64,000 nucleotides of DNA from Nansenia antarctica (GCA_963989245.1 CAXDII010000269.1:87501-151500); one strand, 5' to 3'. Positions 10,164 through 20,067 are shown, counted from the first letter of the stretch. Translations and numbers: made by a program. Notes: generated from the letters alone by a model not told the origin.

Positions 10164-11608
10164 CAAAAGTAATTAGACAATTGACTCAAAAGCTGTTTCA
10201 TGGGCCAGTGTGGGCTATTTATTCCTTCATTATTTCTTTATCAATTAAGCAGGTAAAAGGTCTGAGTTGATTCCAAGTGTGGCATTTGCATTTGGAGGCT
10301 GTTGCTGTATACGCACAACATGCATTCAACAGAGCTCTCAATGCAAGTGAAACAGGCCATCCTTAGGCTGTAAAAACAAAACAAAAATCCATCAGAGAGA
10401 TAGTGGGAACATTAATAGTGGCCAAATTAACTGTTTGGTACATTCTGAGAAAAAAATAATGCACTGGTGAGCTCGGCACCACAAAAAGGTCTGGACGTCC
10501 ATGGAAGACAAGAGTGGTGGATGATCACAGGATCCTTTACATGGTAAAGAAAAACCCCTTCACAACATCCAGCCAAGTGAAGAACAGTCTCCAGGAGTTA
10601 GGCATATCATTATCCATGTGTACCATAAAAGAAAGACTTCACACAAGCAAATACAGAGGGTTCACCACAAGGTGCAAACCATTCATAAGCCTCAAGAATA
10701 GAAAGGCCAGATTAGACTTTGACCAAAAACATCTAAAAAAGCCAGCCCTGTTCTGGAACAGCATTCTTTGGACCGATGGAACTAAGATCAACCTGTACCA
10801 GAATGATGGGAAGAAAAAAGTATGGCTTGGAACGGCTCATGATCCGACGCATACCACATCACCTGTAAAACACTGTGGAGGCAGTGTGTTGACATGGACA
10901 TGCATGGCTTCCAATGGCACTGGGTCACTAGTGTTTATTGATGATGTGAAGACAGAAGCAGACAGATGAATTCTGAAGTGTTTAGGGATATTCTGTCTGC
11001 TCAGATTCAGACAAGTTCAGCAAAGTTGATTGGATGGTGCTTCACAATACAGATGGACAATGACCCAAAATATAGTGTGTAAGCAACCCAGGAGTTTTTT
11101 AAGGCAAAGAAGTGGAATATTCTGCAATGGCCAGAGTCAATCACCTGATCTCAACCCAATCAAGCAGTTCACTGCATTTCACTTGCTGAAGACAAAACTA
11201 AAGGCAGAAAGACCCACGAACAAACAACAACTGAAGACTGCTGCAGTAAAGGCCTGACAAAGCATCACAAAGGAGGAAACCCAGCATTTGGTGATGTCCA
11301 TGTGTTCCAGACTTCAGGCAGTCATTGCCTGCAAAGGATTCTCAACAAAGTATTAAAAATGAACATTTTATTTATGATTGTTAATTTGTCCAATTACTTT
11401 TGAGCTCCTGAAAATAGGGGACTGTGTATAAAAATGGTTGCAATTCCTAAATGTTTCATACAATATTTTTGTTCAACCCCTTGAATTAAAGCTGAAAGTA
11501 TGCACTTCAATTATATCTTGATTGTTTCATTTCAAATCCTTTGTGGTGGCATACAGAGACAACATTATGGAAATTGTGTCACTGTCCAAATACTTCCAGA
11601 CCTAACTG
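10164..11608 (+). mobile_element. Tc1-like transposon lacking its 5' terminal repeat
   Basis: The 3' terminal inverted repeat is complete: a long arm from about 11380 to CCTAACTG at 11601-11608, followed by TA (11609-11610), the Tc1/mariner target dinucleotide. The matching arm on the left survives only as its innermost part (CAAAAGTAATTAGACAATT at 10164-10182, the complement of AATTTGTCCAATTACTTTTG at about 11384-11403). The outer 200 or so bases on the left are gone. Between the arms lies a decayed transposase. Confidence 0.88.
10514..11257 (+). pseudogene. Tc1 transposase, decayed
   Basis: Recognisable pieces run in order. The helix-turn-helix region is KNSLQELGISLSMCTIKERL. The first catalytic Asp lies in FWNSILWTDGTKINLY, where the usual Glu after Asp is Gly. 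GGSVLTWTCMASNGTGSL follows. The second catalytic Asp lies in MDNDPKY, in a different frame at about 11053. The last box is SPDLNPIKQF, where the expected catalytic Glu of SPDLNPIE is Lys. At least two frame changes, a stop at 10967 and loss of the third acidic residue make it inactive. Reading starts around 10390, before the first ATG in frame. Confidence 0.9.
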
Positions 11609-11611
11609 TAT

Positions 11612-12462
11612 ATAAATAAAAGAATGTCAATGACCCCATGTGTGGGACTTTATTAGGTCAAACAGGTTTGAGGGGTCAGGCAAAGGACTTGGTGGAGTCA
11701 GGCAAGGGTCAGGCGATCATCGTTGTAATCCATGGAGCAGGGCAGGAACCGTGGTGCAAGGTGCTGGGCTGGAGGTGTCCATGGTGCTGAGTGCCCAAGT
11801 GTTACAACCCTTCTGTCTACAGTAAAATAAGGGCCTACCAGGGTAGAGTGCAGAATGTACAGGTGTGTTGCAACACAAATGCCAAAAAAAAGTGTACAAG
11901 GGATCAAATCAATTCAAGTTTTATTTGTATCTCACCATTATATGGTCTTTGAGCAAAGAACAGAAAAGGAAGCTGAAAGACCATAGAGACAATGTTGAAA
12001 GAGCACTTGCCATAAAGTGCAAACAGCAATGATGTCTTGATTGAAGCGCATTCAGTCGCATCTTGTGAGATGCGCTATAGCTGCTTCTCACTGTTGAGAC
12101 AAAATGTTATAAAGAAGTGATTAATAAATAATTTAAGAAACTCACATTCATCAGTGGTTGCAAACTGTCATGGAAATTGTATTAGGACTCTCCTCATGTT
12201 TCCAGCTTACCTCAAGTCATACTGTGGTCCACATGTATACATTTCCATGGCTTTCTCATTGGAAACACAGTTTACAGCTGCAATGGCGTGGACTGTTGCC
12301 TGTGTCATGAAGTGATTAAAGCCACACGTTCACCAGTTATAGTCAAATGTAGATGATTTACACTAATGTCACCATTGGAGGGGCTACACAACCAAATGTG
12401 TTCTGGTTTCCTGCCGGGCGAGATTACAGGCCTGCCCTTACAATGGCAGCAAATGACCACAT
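11612..12462. other. Non-coding interval, no gene recognised
   Basis: Mostly unique-looking AT-rich sequence. A small direct repeat (GGTCAGGCAA, GGTCAGGCGA) lies near 11676-11715. A stretch at 11907-11935 (AATTCAAGTTTTATTTGTAT) resembles the ends of dispersed teleost repeats. No protein or RNA gene is supported. It probably includes the 3' flank of the minus-strand exons that follow. Confidence 0.45.
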
Positions 12463-12753
12463 CTATAGCAACTTCAGTTTGTTCCTGTCTGTTTTCCCTG
12501 CAACTGGAAACATCCAATGAGGCAAAGATTCACTATCCAGGCTTCTGACATCTTTGTCCATGGTAACATCACTTTCCTAAATGGATACACACATAAGCAT
12601 GACTATGTGTACAGCTGTGAATGGTGGATAGTATGTTTGTATGCAATAAACTTCATTCACACTAACCAATTCTTTAGGAGGAAAGCTGTAAGGCCTCTTG
12701 AAGTACGCGTGGTCCTCGTCAGTGTCCAGTGGCATCTGTACAGAGTCCACCAT
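12463..12753 (-). CDS. Hypothetical two-exon minus-strand coding sequence (67 codons)
   Basis: Two exons reconstructed by hand. The first runs from ATG at 12753 down to 12667 (29 codons: MVDSVQMPLDTDEDHAY, then FKRPYSFPPKEL), followed by a GTTAGT donor. The second runs from 12576 (after a TTTAG acceptor) to TAG at 12463 (37 codons plus stop, including SLDSESLPHWMFPVAGKTDR). The junction is phase 0 and no stop interrupts. The product is acidic, then basic, and I do not recognise it. The ATG may be internal to a longer exon, since CTGTACAG just inside it could be an acceptor. It lies about 400 bp beyond the stop of the Ulp1-like exons on the same strand, so it may be a separate gene, a decayed gene or a chance pattern. 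Confidence 0.4.
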
Positions 12754-13156
12754 TATTGCCAGTATGTTTTATATGAAAGGGTTAACTACTTCAAAAAGAG
12801 ATCCAGGCTGGATTCAGAATGACACAGTACCACTAAACATATTGCATGTGCCATAAAGTTGCATGGAGTATGTGTTTTAGGAGCAGTAGCCCATTCAGAA
12901 ACAGGCACACGGTCATAGATACTTAGTGAGAGATGCACTGACCATGGTGTTGCTTGCATGCCTCCTTTTAAGACTTGAATAGGTCCTGAATACAGGTGGG
13001 ACACTGTCGTGAAGGGTCGCTCTGCCTTCCTCACTAAAGTGAGCAAACTACCTTCCAAATCTGAAATTAACACACATTCTCTTCACCGGAAGGTTGAATT
13101 GTAGGGCCAGGTGTTACCCCAAAGTCCTCTTGATAATAAATGTACAAATACAATTA

Positions 13157-13735
13157 TTATTTTTGTAGCACTGCAGCATACCCTTCCAGCCCAAGGTTTT
13201 CCACCAGGACAATACACCACCACCTTCTCAGGAGAGACATGTCATCCTAAAGAAAGAGCAGTTACTCAATTTGCATTCAAAGTCTTATAGCATATTGATA
13301 TAATGGGTTCTTGTTTTCTTAATACTTACAATGCTGAAGTCAAAGGTAGCCTCCATGGCGAAATACCAGGCATACTGTAATGAGAAAAGACACAAAGACA
13401 AGATTACCATGTGACAGCTTATAACTCAGTGAGAAGGTAGTCACACACATCCAATGAAATGTACATGGCTGATAACTCCATAGGAAAGTGATATGAGAGG
13501 TCTGCACACATGAATGCTCCTTAATACCTTTTATTGCACACCTTTTTATTTGCAAATGCACAAACAGAATGTTGGTCAGGTCTTAGTGGTGGTCATTCAT
13601 TGTTACATACATTTACAATTTTTTTGATGGTTTTAAGGAACAATCAAGTGTGCCATATCACTTGGTGGCATTACCATAACTCACCATTATCATGAAGACA
13701 CCACAGTCATTGCCACTGGTCTGCCTCGGAAGCCC
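13157..13735 (-). CDS. Ulp1/SENP-like (C48) protease, C-terminal exons
   Basis: This is the catalytic-cysteine end of a Ulp1/SENP-type cysteine protease; family members cleave SUMO or other ubiquitin-like proteins. Three minus-strand exons fit: 13735-13685 (GLPRQTSGNDCGVFMIM), 13374-13330 (YAWYFAMEATFDFSI) and 13246-13157 (DDMSLLRRWWCIVLVENLGL, then ten residues and TAA TAA). Donors are GTGAGT and GTAAGT, acceptors ACAG and TTTAG, and all junctions are phase 0. QTSGNDCGVF holds the oxyanion-hole Gln and nucleophile Cys of C48 peptidases. The catalytic His and Asp lie upstream in the family and I could not find an HW motif between 13.9 and 18.4 kb, so the gene is partial, broken or spread over long introns. 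An exon at 13872-13818 is possible. The function of this copy is unproven. Confidence 0.72.
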
Positions 13736-13817
13736 CTGTACGAAGAAAAGTTACAGTTAGAGAATAGTAGGTAATTATGACTATAGCTATAATATGATAG
13801 TAACATTCAAACAATAC

Positions 13818-13872
13818 CTCCAAATCCAGACCAGGCTTCTCTGTCCAAGTCAAACAAAGAAGTACACACCTC
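13818..13872 (-). CDS. Possible additional upstream exon of the Ulp1-like gene
   Basis: A 55-bp segment has a good acceptor (TTTTTTCTCTCCTGTAG) and a donor (GAG then GTATTG) on the minus strand. It ends in the phase needed by the next exon if read as CVLLCLTWTEKPGLDLE. The peptide is not diagnostic and the other frame (LFDLDREAWSGFG) does not join in phase. It is listed only because the borders and phase agree. Confidence 0.3.
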
Positions 13873-14338
13873 CTACAGGAGAGAAAAAAGGAACAACATT
13901 CGTACCACTGCTGCTTCAGAACCACTTCACACCATGCAAGTCGTCGATCATGCTTATTTGCAAAAGTTCAATGAGGAGGATTTCTCTGTGTCTCTCTTTC
14001 ATTGTGTTGGAAATGTGTCATCATAGGCAGGTCAGGAGACCGCCAGGCAGGTCAGGGGAACGTGACTGCCAGAGCAAAAAATATTTGGGGCAACCTTAAT
14101 AGTGTTCTGTAGGCTTCAGAGGTGAATCCCCTTGGAGTTTTGAAATACTGCGAATCTAGAAAGAAAAATTCTTTCTGGTGTGGCCTCATTACCTACAGGG
14201 AATAACGCATTCTGGACAATAAGCAAAAAGGACACTTTGGGGGTAATACAATAGACACAAACTCACAAGCAAATGGCATATGAAGGTTAAAGCTGAGAAA
14301 TGCTCAACTACATTGTATGTCTTTATAATCTACTACTG
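13873..14338. other. Non-coding interval upstream of the Ulp1-like exons
   Basis: No coding signal recognised on either strand. It contains a short imperfect duplication (CAGGTCAGGAGACCGCCAGG, then CAGGTCAGGGGAAC at 14030-14060). It may be an intron of the Ulp1-like gene, but the expected His/Asp catalytic exon is not visible here. Confidence 0.4.
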
Positions 14339-14339
14339 T

Positions 14340-14560
14340 GGATGAATGAATGAATGAATGAATGGTCTTTATTGTCATTGCTATAGTACAGGTACCAAAC
14401 AACGAAATTTAGGAGGGGTGGCTCCCCTGTATGGAGGACCAAGTCTGACAAAATTAACAATAAATATATACACACATAAATGAATGTATGAACAAATACA
14501 CATACAAATACACACAGTATACCGCAATACATTTCTATATGTATTTATTCTTTTCCACAT
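14340..14560 (-). repeat. LINE/SINE 3'-end fragment, minus strand
   Basis: GAATGAATGAATGAATGAAT at 14344-14363 followed by GGTCTTTATTGTCATTGCTA and ACAACGAAATTT. This is the reverse of a widespread teleost retroposon 3' terminus with a short-repeat tail. No coding part remains. Confidence 0.65.
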
Positions 14561-14677
14561 TCATTCTTTCTTTTCCACTTTATCAGTAATGTATGCAAAT
14601 ATATGGGGGCGTATCTTGCATGTTGTCCACGCCCCTACGCATTTTCATTGGTTGATACCACGCGTGACGTATGAAAG

Positions 14678-15139
14678 TGTAAGGGTTGGGGAAGCGACCT
14701 TATTGTGGAGCGACCCTTTGGCGCCCTCTGGTGTTTTATGTATGCATTTGTCTGTCCTAATTAACTGATTTGTACCTGGTGTGTGTTGTTTGGCTGTGGC
14801 TATTTAGATCCCTCTGTTTCCCCTCTGGTTGTCGGTTGTTCACTTCATGTTGCGTTTGTTATATGTACACGATTCTTCTTAGCCTTATTGTTCCTCGCCG
14901 GATTAGGAAATAAGTATAGTTGACGATTGTAAGTACATTGCTCTGCCTTGTTCCTGTTATTATTTAAAACGTTTATCGGAGACTTGTTTTCTCCTCTTTT
15001 GTTTATTCGCTTACTGTGCGGTTATTATTTGTTCCGTTTACTCAAAATAAAGAGTACCGTTATTATTTATTATACTCCTGCTTCCGTCTACTCTGTTCTA
15101 CTCTGCGCCTGGGTCCAAACACATTACCCCATCGTAACA
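14678..15139 (+). mobile_element. Solo LTR of an LTR retrotransposon
   Basis: A 462-bp segment starts TGTAAGGGTTGGGG and ends CATCGTAACA, flanked on both sides by the same six bases TGAAAG (14672-14677 and 15140-15145), as expected of a target-site duplication. It contains AAATAAAG (about 15045) as a possible polyadenylation signal, in the expected position for an R/U5 boundary. No internal retroviral or retrotransposon sequence is next to it, so it is best explained by recombination between two LTRs. It is unrelated to the LTR at 5472. Confidence 0.75.
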
Positions 15140-15145
15140 TGAAAG

Positions 15146-16046
15146 CAGCGACACTGTTATTACCACAGACGGGTAAGAGAGTCTATAGCCCTGTTCTCTC
15201 ACAGCGTCTTTCTCCCTATAATTTCCATGGAATATCAGCACTGTATGGGAGAACTTGGTGATAACCACAATACCAGTTGACTCAATAACGCTCCGTGCAC
15301 ACCGCGGACCGTGACCCACCGTTCTGGCGCAACCTGGTGGGATGGACTTGACGTACTTCAACGTGCGATGCTGATGCAAAGCTCTACTCGTGTTGCTAGC
15401 GAAGTTTCCCACAGAAGTGGGGGAAAAAACGTCAGATAAGACTTGATACATAACTATGAGGTGAAGAAGCACTACATGGTGCTGTCACGGGGGCAATAGG
15501 AAAGATAGACACTGATTGATCTAGCTTTTCAAAATCTTTGGAATAACTAACCCAGGCAATGTCGCTCAGAACAGCAATGGCTAAAGTAGGCTAACTAACT
15601 AACAACAACAGACTACAGTGTTGGGCTGGCAGCACCTCCTCTCTCCCTAGAAGGCTAGGGTTAGGCTAGGCTAAATGAAGCTACTTGTTATTAATTAATT
15701 ATTAAATTAATTTGGTCATTTAGCAGACGCTTTTATCCAAAGCGACTTACAATTACGAATTATTATGTTATTCTATTCTTATTATTATATGTTATAATAC
15801 AGATACAGATCTATTCTAGTATAGTACATGATAGTAGCCTTTAGCTACGGCGCTAGTTGTTGTGCTAAGTTGATTGATTGACTGTGTTCGCGAATGCTAT
15901 GCTATGGTATGCTATCATGTGCTGTACTAGTTTTCACTGAATAAATCACGATTTCTTTCAAAGAAGGTAGCAGGTGTGTATGTCCATGTCAAGGAGAAGG
16001 TACGACTTGTATGACAGTAGTGTGATTAGGACATAAGTTAAGGATA
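15146..16046. other. Non-coding interval with one dispersed repeat core
   Basis: The only recognisable item is the teleost repeat core at 15714-15755, listed separately. A 124-codon minus-strand ORF (15098-15472) overlaps the solo LTR end and has no recognisable domain. I do not support it as a gene. Confidence 0.45.
15714..15755 (+). repeat. Dispersed teleost repeat core
   Basis: GGTCATTTAGCAGACGCTTT followed by TATCCAAAGCGACTTACAATTA. This sequence is found in very many copies in teleost genomes as part of short interspersed elements. A related core (TTATCCAAAGCGCTTTACAA) lies in every monomer of the satellite at 37541-64000. Confidence 0.7.
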
Positions 16047-16373
16047 TTAGTGTAGTTGTAACATTCTCCAATCTCCAGCACTGAACGGCACAACTGCAGT
16101 CGTTTGATCATGTTTGCTCCCCGCTTCTAACACATAGAGCTGCACCACACGGTCATCATTGTTGAAGGAATAACAGGCGGTGCGCCCCTCGTTCAAACTG
16201 ACAAAACCAGTGACATTTTCAGCCTGTGATCTCATGAAAAGTCCGAATGTCTGATCAGGATAATGCTTCTTCCTCTTCCGCGGTGCCAACACTAGCGATC
16301 CCAGCCGGTCGATCTCGGCGTCTGATCCGATGTCATTGAAATCCATATATGCGAAATCATCACAAGTAGCCAT
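16047..16373 (-). CDS. Hypothetical 108-codon ORF, possible first exon
   Basis: The ORF starts with ATG at 16373 (MATCDDFAYMDFNDIGSD), has a basic patch (LAPRKRKKHYPDQTF) and then a segment that looks like beta strands (GFVSLNEGRTACYSF, VVQLYVLEAG, TTAVVPFSAGDW) before TAA at 16047. No family is recognised, and there is no signal peptide or membrane span. A TATA-like TTAAATAG lies about 40 bp upstream on the minus strand. The 250 bp upstream is duplicated at 18055-18356, with homology ending at the start codon. It may be a single-exon gene, the first exon of the minus-strand gene ending at 13157, or a chance ORF. Confidence 0.45.
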   Translation of the reverse strand: MATCDDFAYMDFNDIGSDAEIDRLGSLVLAPRKRKKHYPDQTFGLFMRSQAENVTGFVSLNEGRTACYSFNNDDRVVQLYVLEAGSKHDQTTAVVPFSAGDWRMLQLH

Positions 16374-16374
16374 T

Positions 16375-16627
16375 GTTGAGTCTTTGACATTAAAGTGATA
16401 GATACAGCAAGTCTATTTAAACACATTTCAACCCTTGCCAGTCATTTGGGGGAATCCCCTTCCTAACACCTCCTCCTCTACGTCAACTTTCGTTTTGACC
16501 CAACCCTCCGTTTGGGGGGGTGTTGTGAACAAATGGCTGGGTGAATAAAACCACAACGCTGGGGCAAATAAGCCCCCTCCCTTCTGTAAAAGAGCTTATG
16601 TTTTATGACCCCCCCTCATAAAAAAGC
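16375..16627. repeat. Direct repeat, copy A (upstream region of ORF 16047-16373)
   Basis: Shares with 18055-18356 the ordered blocks GTTGAGTCTT, AGTCATTTGGGG, CCTTCCTAA, GAACAAATGGC, AATAAAACCACAACGC, TTCTGTAAAAGAGC and CTCATAAAAAAG, with many substitutions and small indels between them. Same orientation. The left edge of the homology lies at the ATG of the 108-codon ORF. Confidence 0.85.
16412..16421 (-). promoter_or_regulatory. TATA-like box upstream of the 108-codon ORF
   Basis: On the minus strand TTTAAATAGAC is read about 40 bases before the ATG at 16373. The diverged copy at 18055-18356 has lost the AT-rich core here (ACAGCTAGACAGC), so it is not conserved between the two copies. Prediction only. 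Confidence 0.35.
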
Positions 16628-18054
16628 AGGATTCATTTGATTCATTCATTGTGGTTCTCTCTAAACCTGTCTGCGATGGGGCGCTTCAATCACACTATCA
16701 TATACTGCATAAAATACCATCAATCTAATAATTTATGTGGTATATGATAGTATGATTGATGGTATTAGGCAGAGGGTTCCTGAAAAGTGTCTCCTGAGTT
16801 GTCTCAGATGTCGCTCATTGAGTGAGTTAGGCTAAGGTTTTATTTTTGTGCGTAAAATGATACAGTTCTGTTTTTGACTTGACAATCGGTTGACAACCGT
16901 GCTGATATGAGGTGTTGAGGTGAATTCCGAGTAGCCTACTCACAGTAGCCTTATAATACCTGCCCTGTATTATAAGTTCACCCGTTCGCCAGGACTCGGC
17001 TGTGCGTCCAAGCATTTGGGTACCGTTAGTGCGTTCTCAAAAAGACGCGATGATGAAACAATCTCAATGCTCTGCCAAGCAACATCTACAACCCTGAAAT
17101 GTTTAGTTTTCAGGGTTAACAAGTTTCAAATACTCATGTTGTCTTACATTTTTTCCCGATGTCTATGTATGACACATCATTTGAAAGCTTACAATCTGGA
17201 AATAACGCGATTACTTTGATTCATTTGATTCATGTTTTGTTGCGATAAAGCCAATTGTTGCCATTACTACAATTTACAGTCTATTTCTATAAACATGTTA
17301 ATAACATTGTGAATGTTGGCGATAGCTGAAAAAGTAATATGCCAGGGATGGGGTAGTCACTACTATTGGCCTCTACTATTGGTATAACTTGGTATAAATT
17401 GGGTGTCCAAGAGGTCCGCTAAAAGACAACTGATGTTCTAACAGGTCTATCTGTAATTTACAATGGCAATTTTGGGATGCAGGGTATTTTGGGATGCAGC
17501 TGGTTGGAAGGTATCACATTCAGGTTGATCAAACCTGGCATTCTAGATGTGTTTTTGCGGGGGTGTCCTTTTGGCAAAGTTTGACAGGATTGTACACGTT
17601 CCCCATTTTGCGCAGTCGATGTCGACGCAAACTCTAGGACCATTCTGGTAACCAAGATCACCCAACAGTAGTCTACCCTAGCCTGTTGTCTCTTGCTGTC
17701 AGAATGACGCTTCAGAGAGAGGGGTTGGGAGTAGCAGAGAGGCAGGAAAAGCAACTCGATGTGTCTGTCTAACAACAGAGGCAGTCTGAACGCATATCTG
17801 ACTGCTGATACGAAACCCCCGTTCACTCTCTTAAGAGTTAGAGTTAGAGTCAGATAGATATACATAGATGTACTATGTACATACTTTTTTAGGGAGACAG
17901 TATGACATCCCCTGTCCACATGAAAGCCCGAAAGGACATGATAATGTGAGTATTATATGTCATTATATATTGTATCGACCGGAGAGAGAGTTCGCTCCCC
18001 CCTCGGCATCTTTTCCTCTAATTTCATTTCTAACCCTAAGTCTCTTTCTAACAA
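16628..18054. other. Non-coding interval between the two direct repeats
   Basis: No gene recognised. An inverted repeat (ACTATCATATA at 16694, TATATGATAGT at 16742) can form a stem around an AT-rich loop. A 153-codon minus-strand ORF (17919-17458) has no recognisable domain, begins in low-complexity TCTAACTCTAACTC sequence, and is not supported as a gene. CTGCATCCCAAAAT-type sequence is duplicated at 17473-17500. Confidence 0.45.
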
Positions 18055-18356
18055 GTTGAGTCTTAGACAATTTAACTGATAGACACAGCTAGACAGCTAC
18101 ATTTCACCCCTAGTCATTTGGGGCATCCCCCTTCCTAATTAAGGGTTAGGGTTAGGGTAACCCTGTGTGTGTGTGTGTGTGCGTGTGTGTCAACTAACAC
18201 CTGCGTCAACTATCGTTTTGGCCCCCCCCCCTTCCTAAACACCTGCGTGTTCTGAACAAATGGCGAGGGTTAATAAAACCACAACGCGGGGGGTAAATAA
18301 ACCCCCCCTTCTGTAAAAGAGCCCATGTTTTATGACCCCCCCCCCTCATAAAAAAG
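18055..18356. repeat. Direct repeat, copy B
   Basis: Diverged second copy of 16375-16627 in the same orientation, about 50 bp longer because of an inserted GGGTTAGGGTTAGGG and GT-rich stretch (18141-18190). There is no ORF at the position where copy A has an ATG. Confidence 0.85.
18141..18190. repeat. Telomere-like triplet and GT microsatellite
   Basis: AAGGGTTAGGGTTAGGGTAA, three telomere-type hexamers, followed by an imperfect GT dinucleotide run (18164-18190). It is too short to indicate a chromosome end and is best described as a small interstitial repeat. Confidence 0.8.
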
Positions 18357-18402
18357 AACAAAGGAAATCGAGATCAAAGAAAAGTGCCCCATATTAACTA
18401 CT

Positions 18403-18606
18403 CTAGTGTTAGCTAACATAAATTAACCATGCACTGGGCGGTGTTTGAATAGGACCAACATATGCGTGGCGTTAAAGACAGATCGCCTCTGTCAGGGGAA
18501 GTGTCTGATCGGTCAAAACTGGATGTGTAGAAAATGAATGTGGTAAATAATTAAGGCCTCGTAGTAACGTAAACGACAGTGACTGTAGTGTGTAGCCAAT
18601 CTATTG
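18403..18606 (+). repeat. Left part of a duplicated HECT-gene segment (intron 1)
   Basis: Nearly identical to 30151-30354, which lies in intron 1 of the HECT gene. It ends at AGCCAATCTATTG. In the other copy that sequence is followed at once by the sequence found here only at 25891, so 18607-25890 is extra in this copy. Confidence 0.93.
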
Positions 18607-18690
18607 GATTAGTGAAGCAGCTGTGCATAGACTACGTGCATAGCTAGCAAAGAGCCAGTCAAAGAGCCCACATGTTATGGATGTTAAACT

Positions 18691-20067
18691 GTCACTACCT
18701 CAGTCCCCCCTTCAACTGACACTACCTCAGTCCCCCCTTCAACTGTCACTACCTCAGTCCTTCAACTGTCACTACCTCAGTCCCCCCTTCAACTGTCACT
18801 ACCTCAGTCCTTCAACTGTCACTACCTCAGTCCTTCAACTGTCACTACCTCAGTCCTTCAACTGTCACTACCTCAGTCCCCCCTTCAACTGTCACTACCT
18901 CAGTCCTTCAACTGTCACTACCTCAGTCCTTCAACTGTCACTACCTCAGTCCTTCAACTGTCACTACCTCAGTCCTTCAACTGACACTACCTCAGTCCCC
19001 CCTTCAACTGTCACTACCTCAGTCCTTCAACTGTCACTACCTCAGTCCTTCAACTGTCACTACCTCAGTCCTTCAACTGTCACTACCTCAGTCCTTCAAC
19101 TGTCACTACCTCAGTCCTTCAACTGTCACTACCTCAGTCCTTCAACTGTCACTACCTCAGTCCTTCAACTGACACTACCTCAGTCCCCCCTTCAACTGTC
19201 ACTACCTCAGTCCCCCCTTCAACTGTCACTACCTCAGTCCCCCTTCAACTGTCACTACCTCAGTCCTTCAACTGACACTACCTCAGTCCTTCAACTGTCA
19301 CTACCTCAGTCCTTCAACTGTCACTACCTCAGTCCTTCAACTGTCACTACCTCAGTCCTTCAACTGTCACTACCTCAGTCTCCCCTTCAACTGTCACTAC
19401 CTCAGTCTCCCCTTCAACTGTCACTACCTCAGTCCTTCAACTGACACTACCTCAGTCCCCCCTTCAACTGTCACTACCTCAGTCCTTCAACTGTCACTAC
19501 CTCAGTCCTTCAACTGTCACTACCTCAGTCCTTCAACTGTCACTACCTCAGTCCTTCAACTGTCACTACCTCAGTCCTTCAACTGTCACTACCTCAGTCC
19601 CCCCTTCAACTGTCACTACCTCAGTCCTTCAACTGTCACTACCTCAGTCCTTCAACTGACACTACCTCAGTCTCCCCTTCAACTGTCACTACCTCAGTCC
19701 CTCCTTCAACTGTCACTACCTCAGTCCTTCAACTGACACTACCTCAGTCCTTCAACTGACACTACCTCAGTCCCCCCTTCAACTGTCACTACCTCAGTCC
19801 CCCCTTCAACTGACACTACCTCAGTCCCCCCTTCAACTGTCACTACCTCAGTCCCCCCTTCAACTGTCACTACCTCAGTCCCTCCTTCAACTGTCACTAC
19901 CTCAGTCCCCCCTTCAACTGTCACTACCTCAGTCCCCCCTTCAACTGTCACTACCTCAGTCCTTCAACTGTCACTACCTCAGTCCCTCCTTCAACTGTCA
20001 CTACCTCAGTCCCCCCTTCAACTGTCACTACCTCAGTCCCCCCTTCAACTGTCACTACCTCAGTCCT
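18691..20067 (+). repeat. 23/27-bp minisatellite, left block
   Basis: Units of TTCAACTGTCACTACCTCAG plus TCC (23 bp) mixed with 27-bp units carrying four more pyrimidines (CCCCCC, CTCCCC or CCCTCC before TTCAAC). ACTGTCACT and ACTGACACT variants alternate irregularly. The 27-bp form reads as a Ser/Thr/Val/Pro repeat in some frames, but the 23-bp form breaks frame, so the apparent 255-codon ORF (18677-19444) is not a gene. Confidence 0.97.

Noticed and set aside
15098..15472. 124-codon minus-strand ORF as a gene
   Set aside because: It overlaps the solo LTR end, shows no domain and has no supporting context.
17458..17919. 153-codon minus-strand ORF as a gene
   Set aside because: Low-complexity start, no recognisable motif, and nothing in its surroundings suggests an exon.
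18141..18160. Telomere
   Set aside because: Only three hexamers, embedded in a duplicated region.
18677..19444. 255-codon Ser/Thr/Leu-rich ORF resembling a mucin
   Set aside because: Produced by the 23/27-bp minisatellite. Unit length is not a multiple of three, and no splice or homology support exists.
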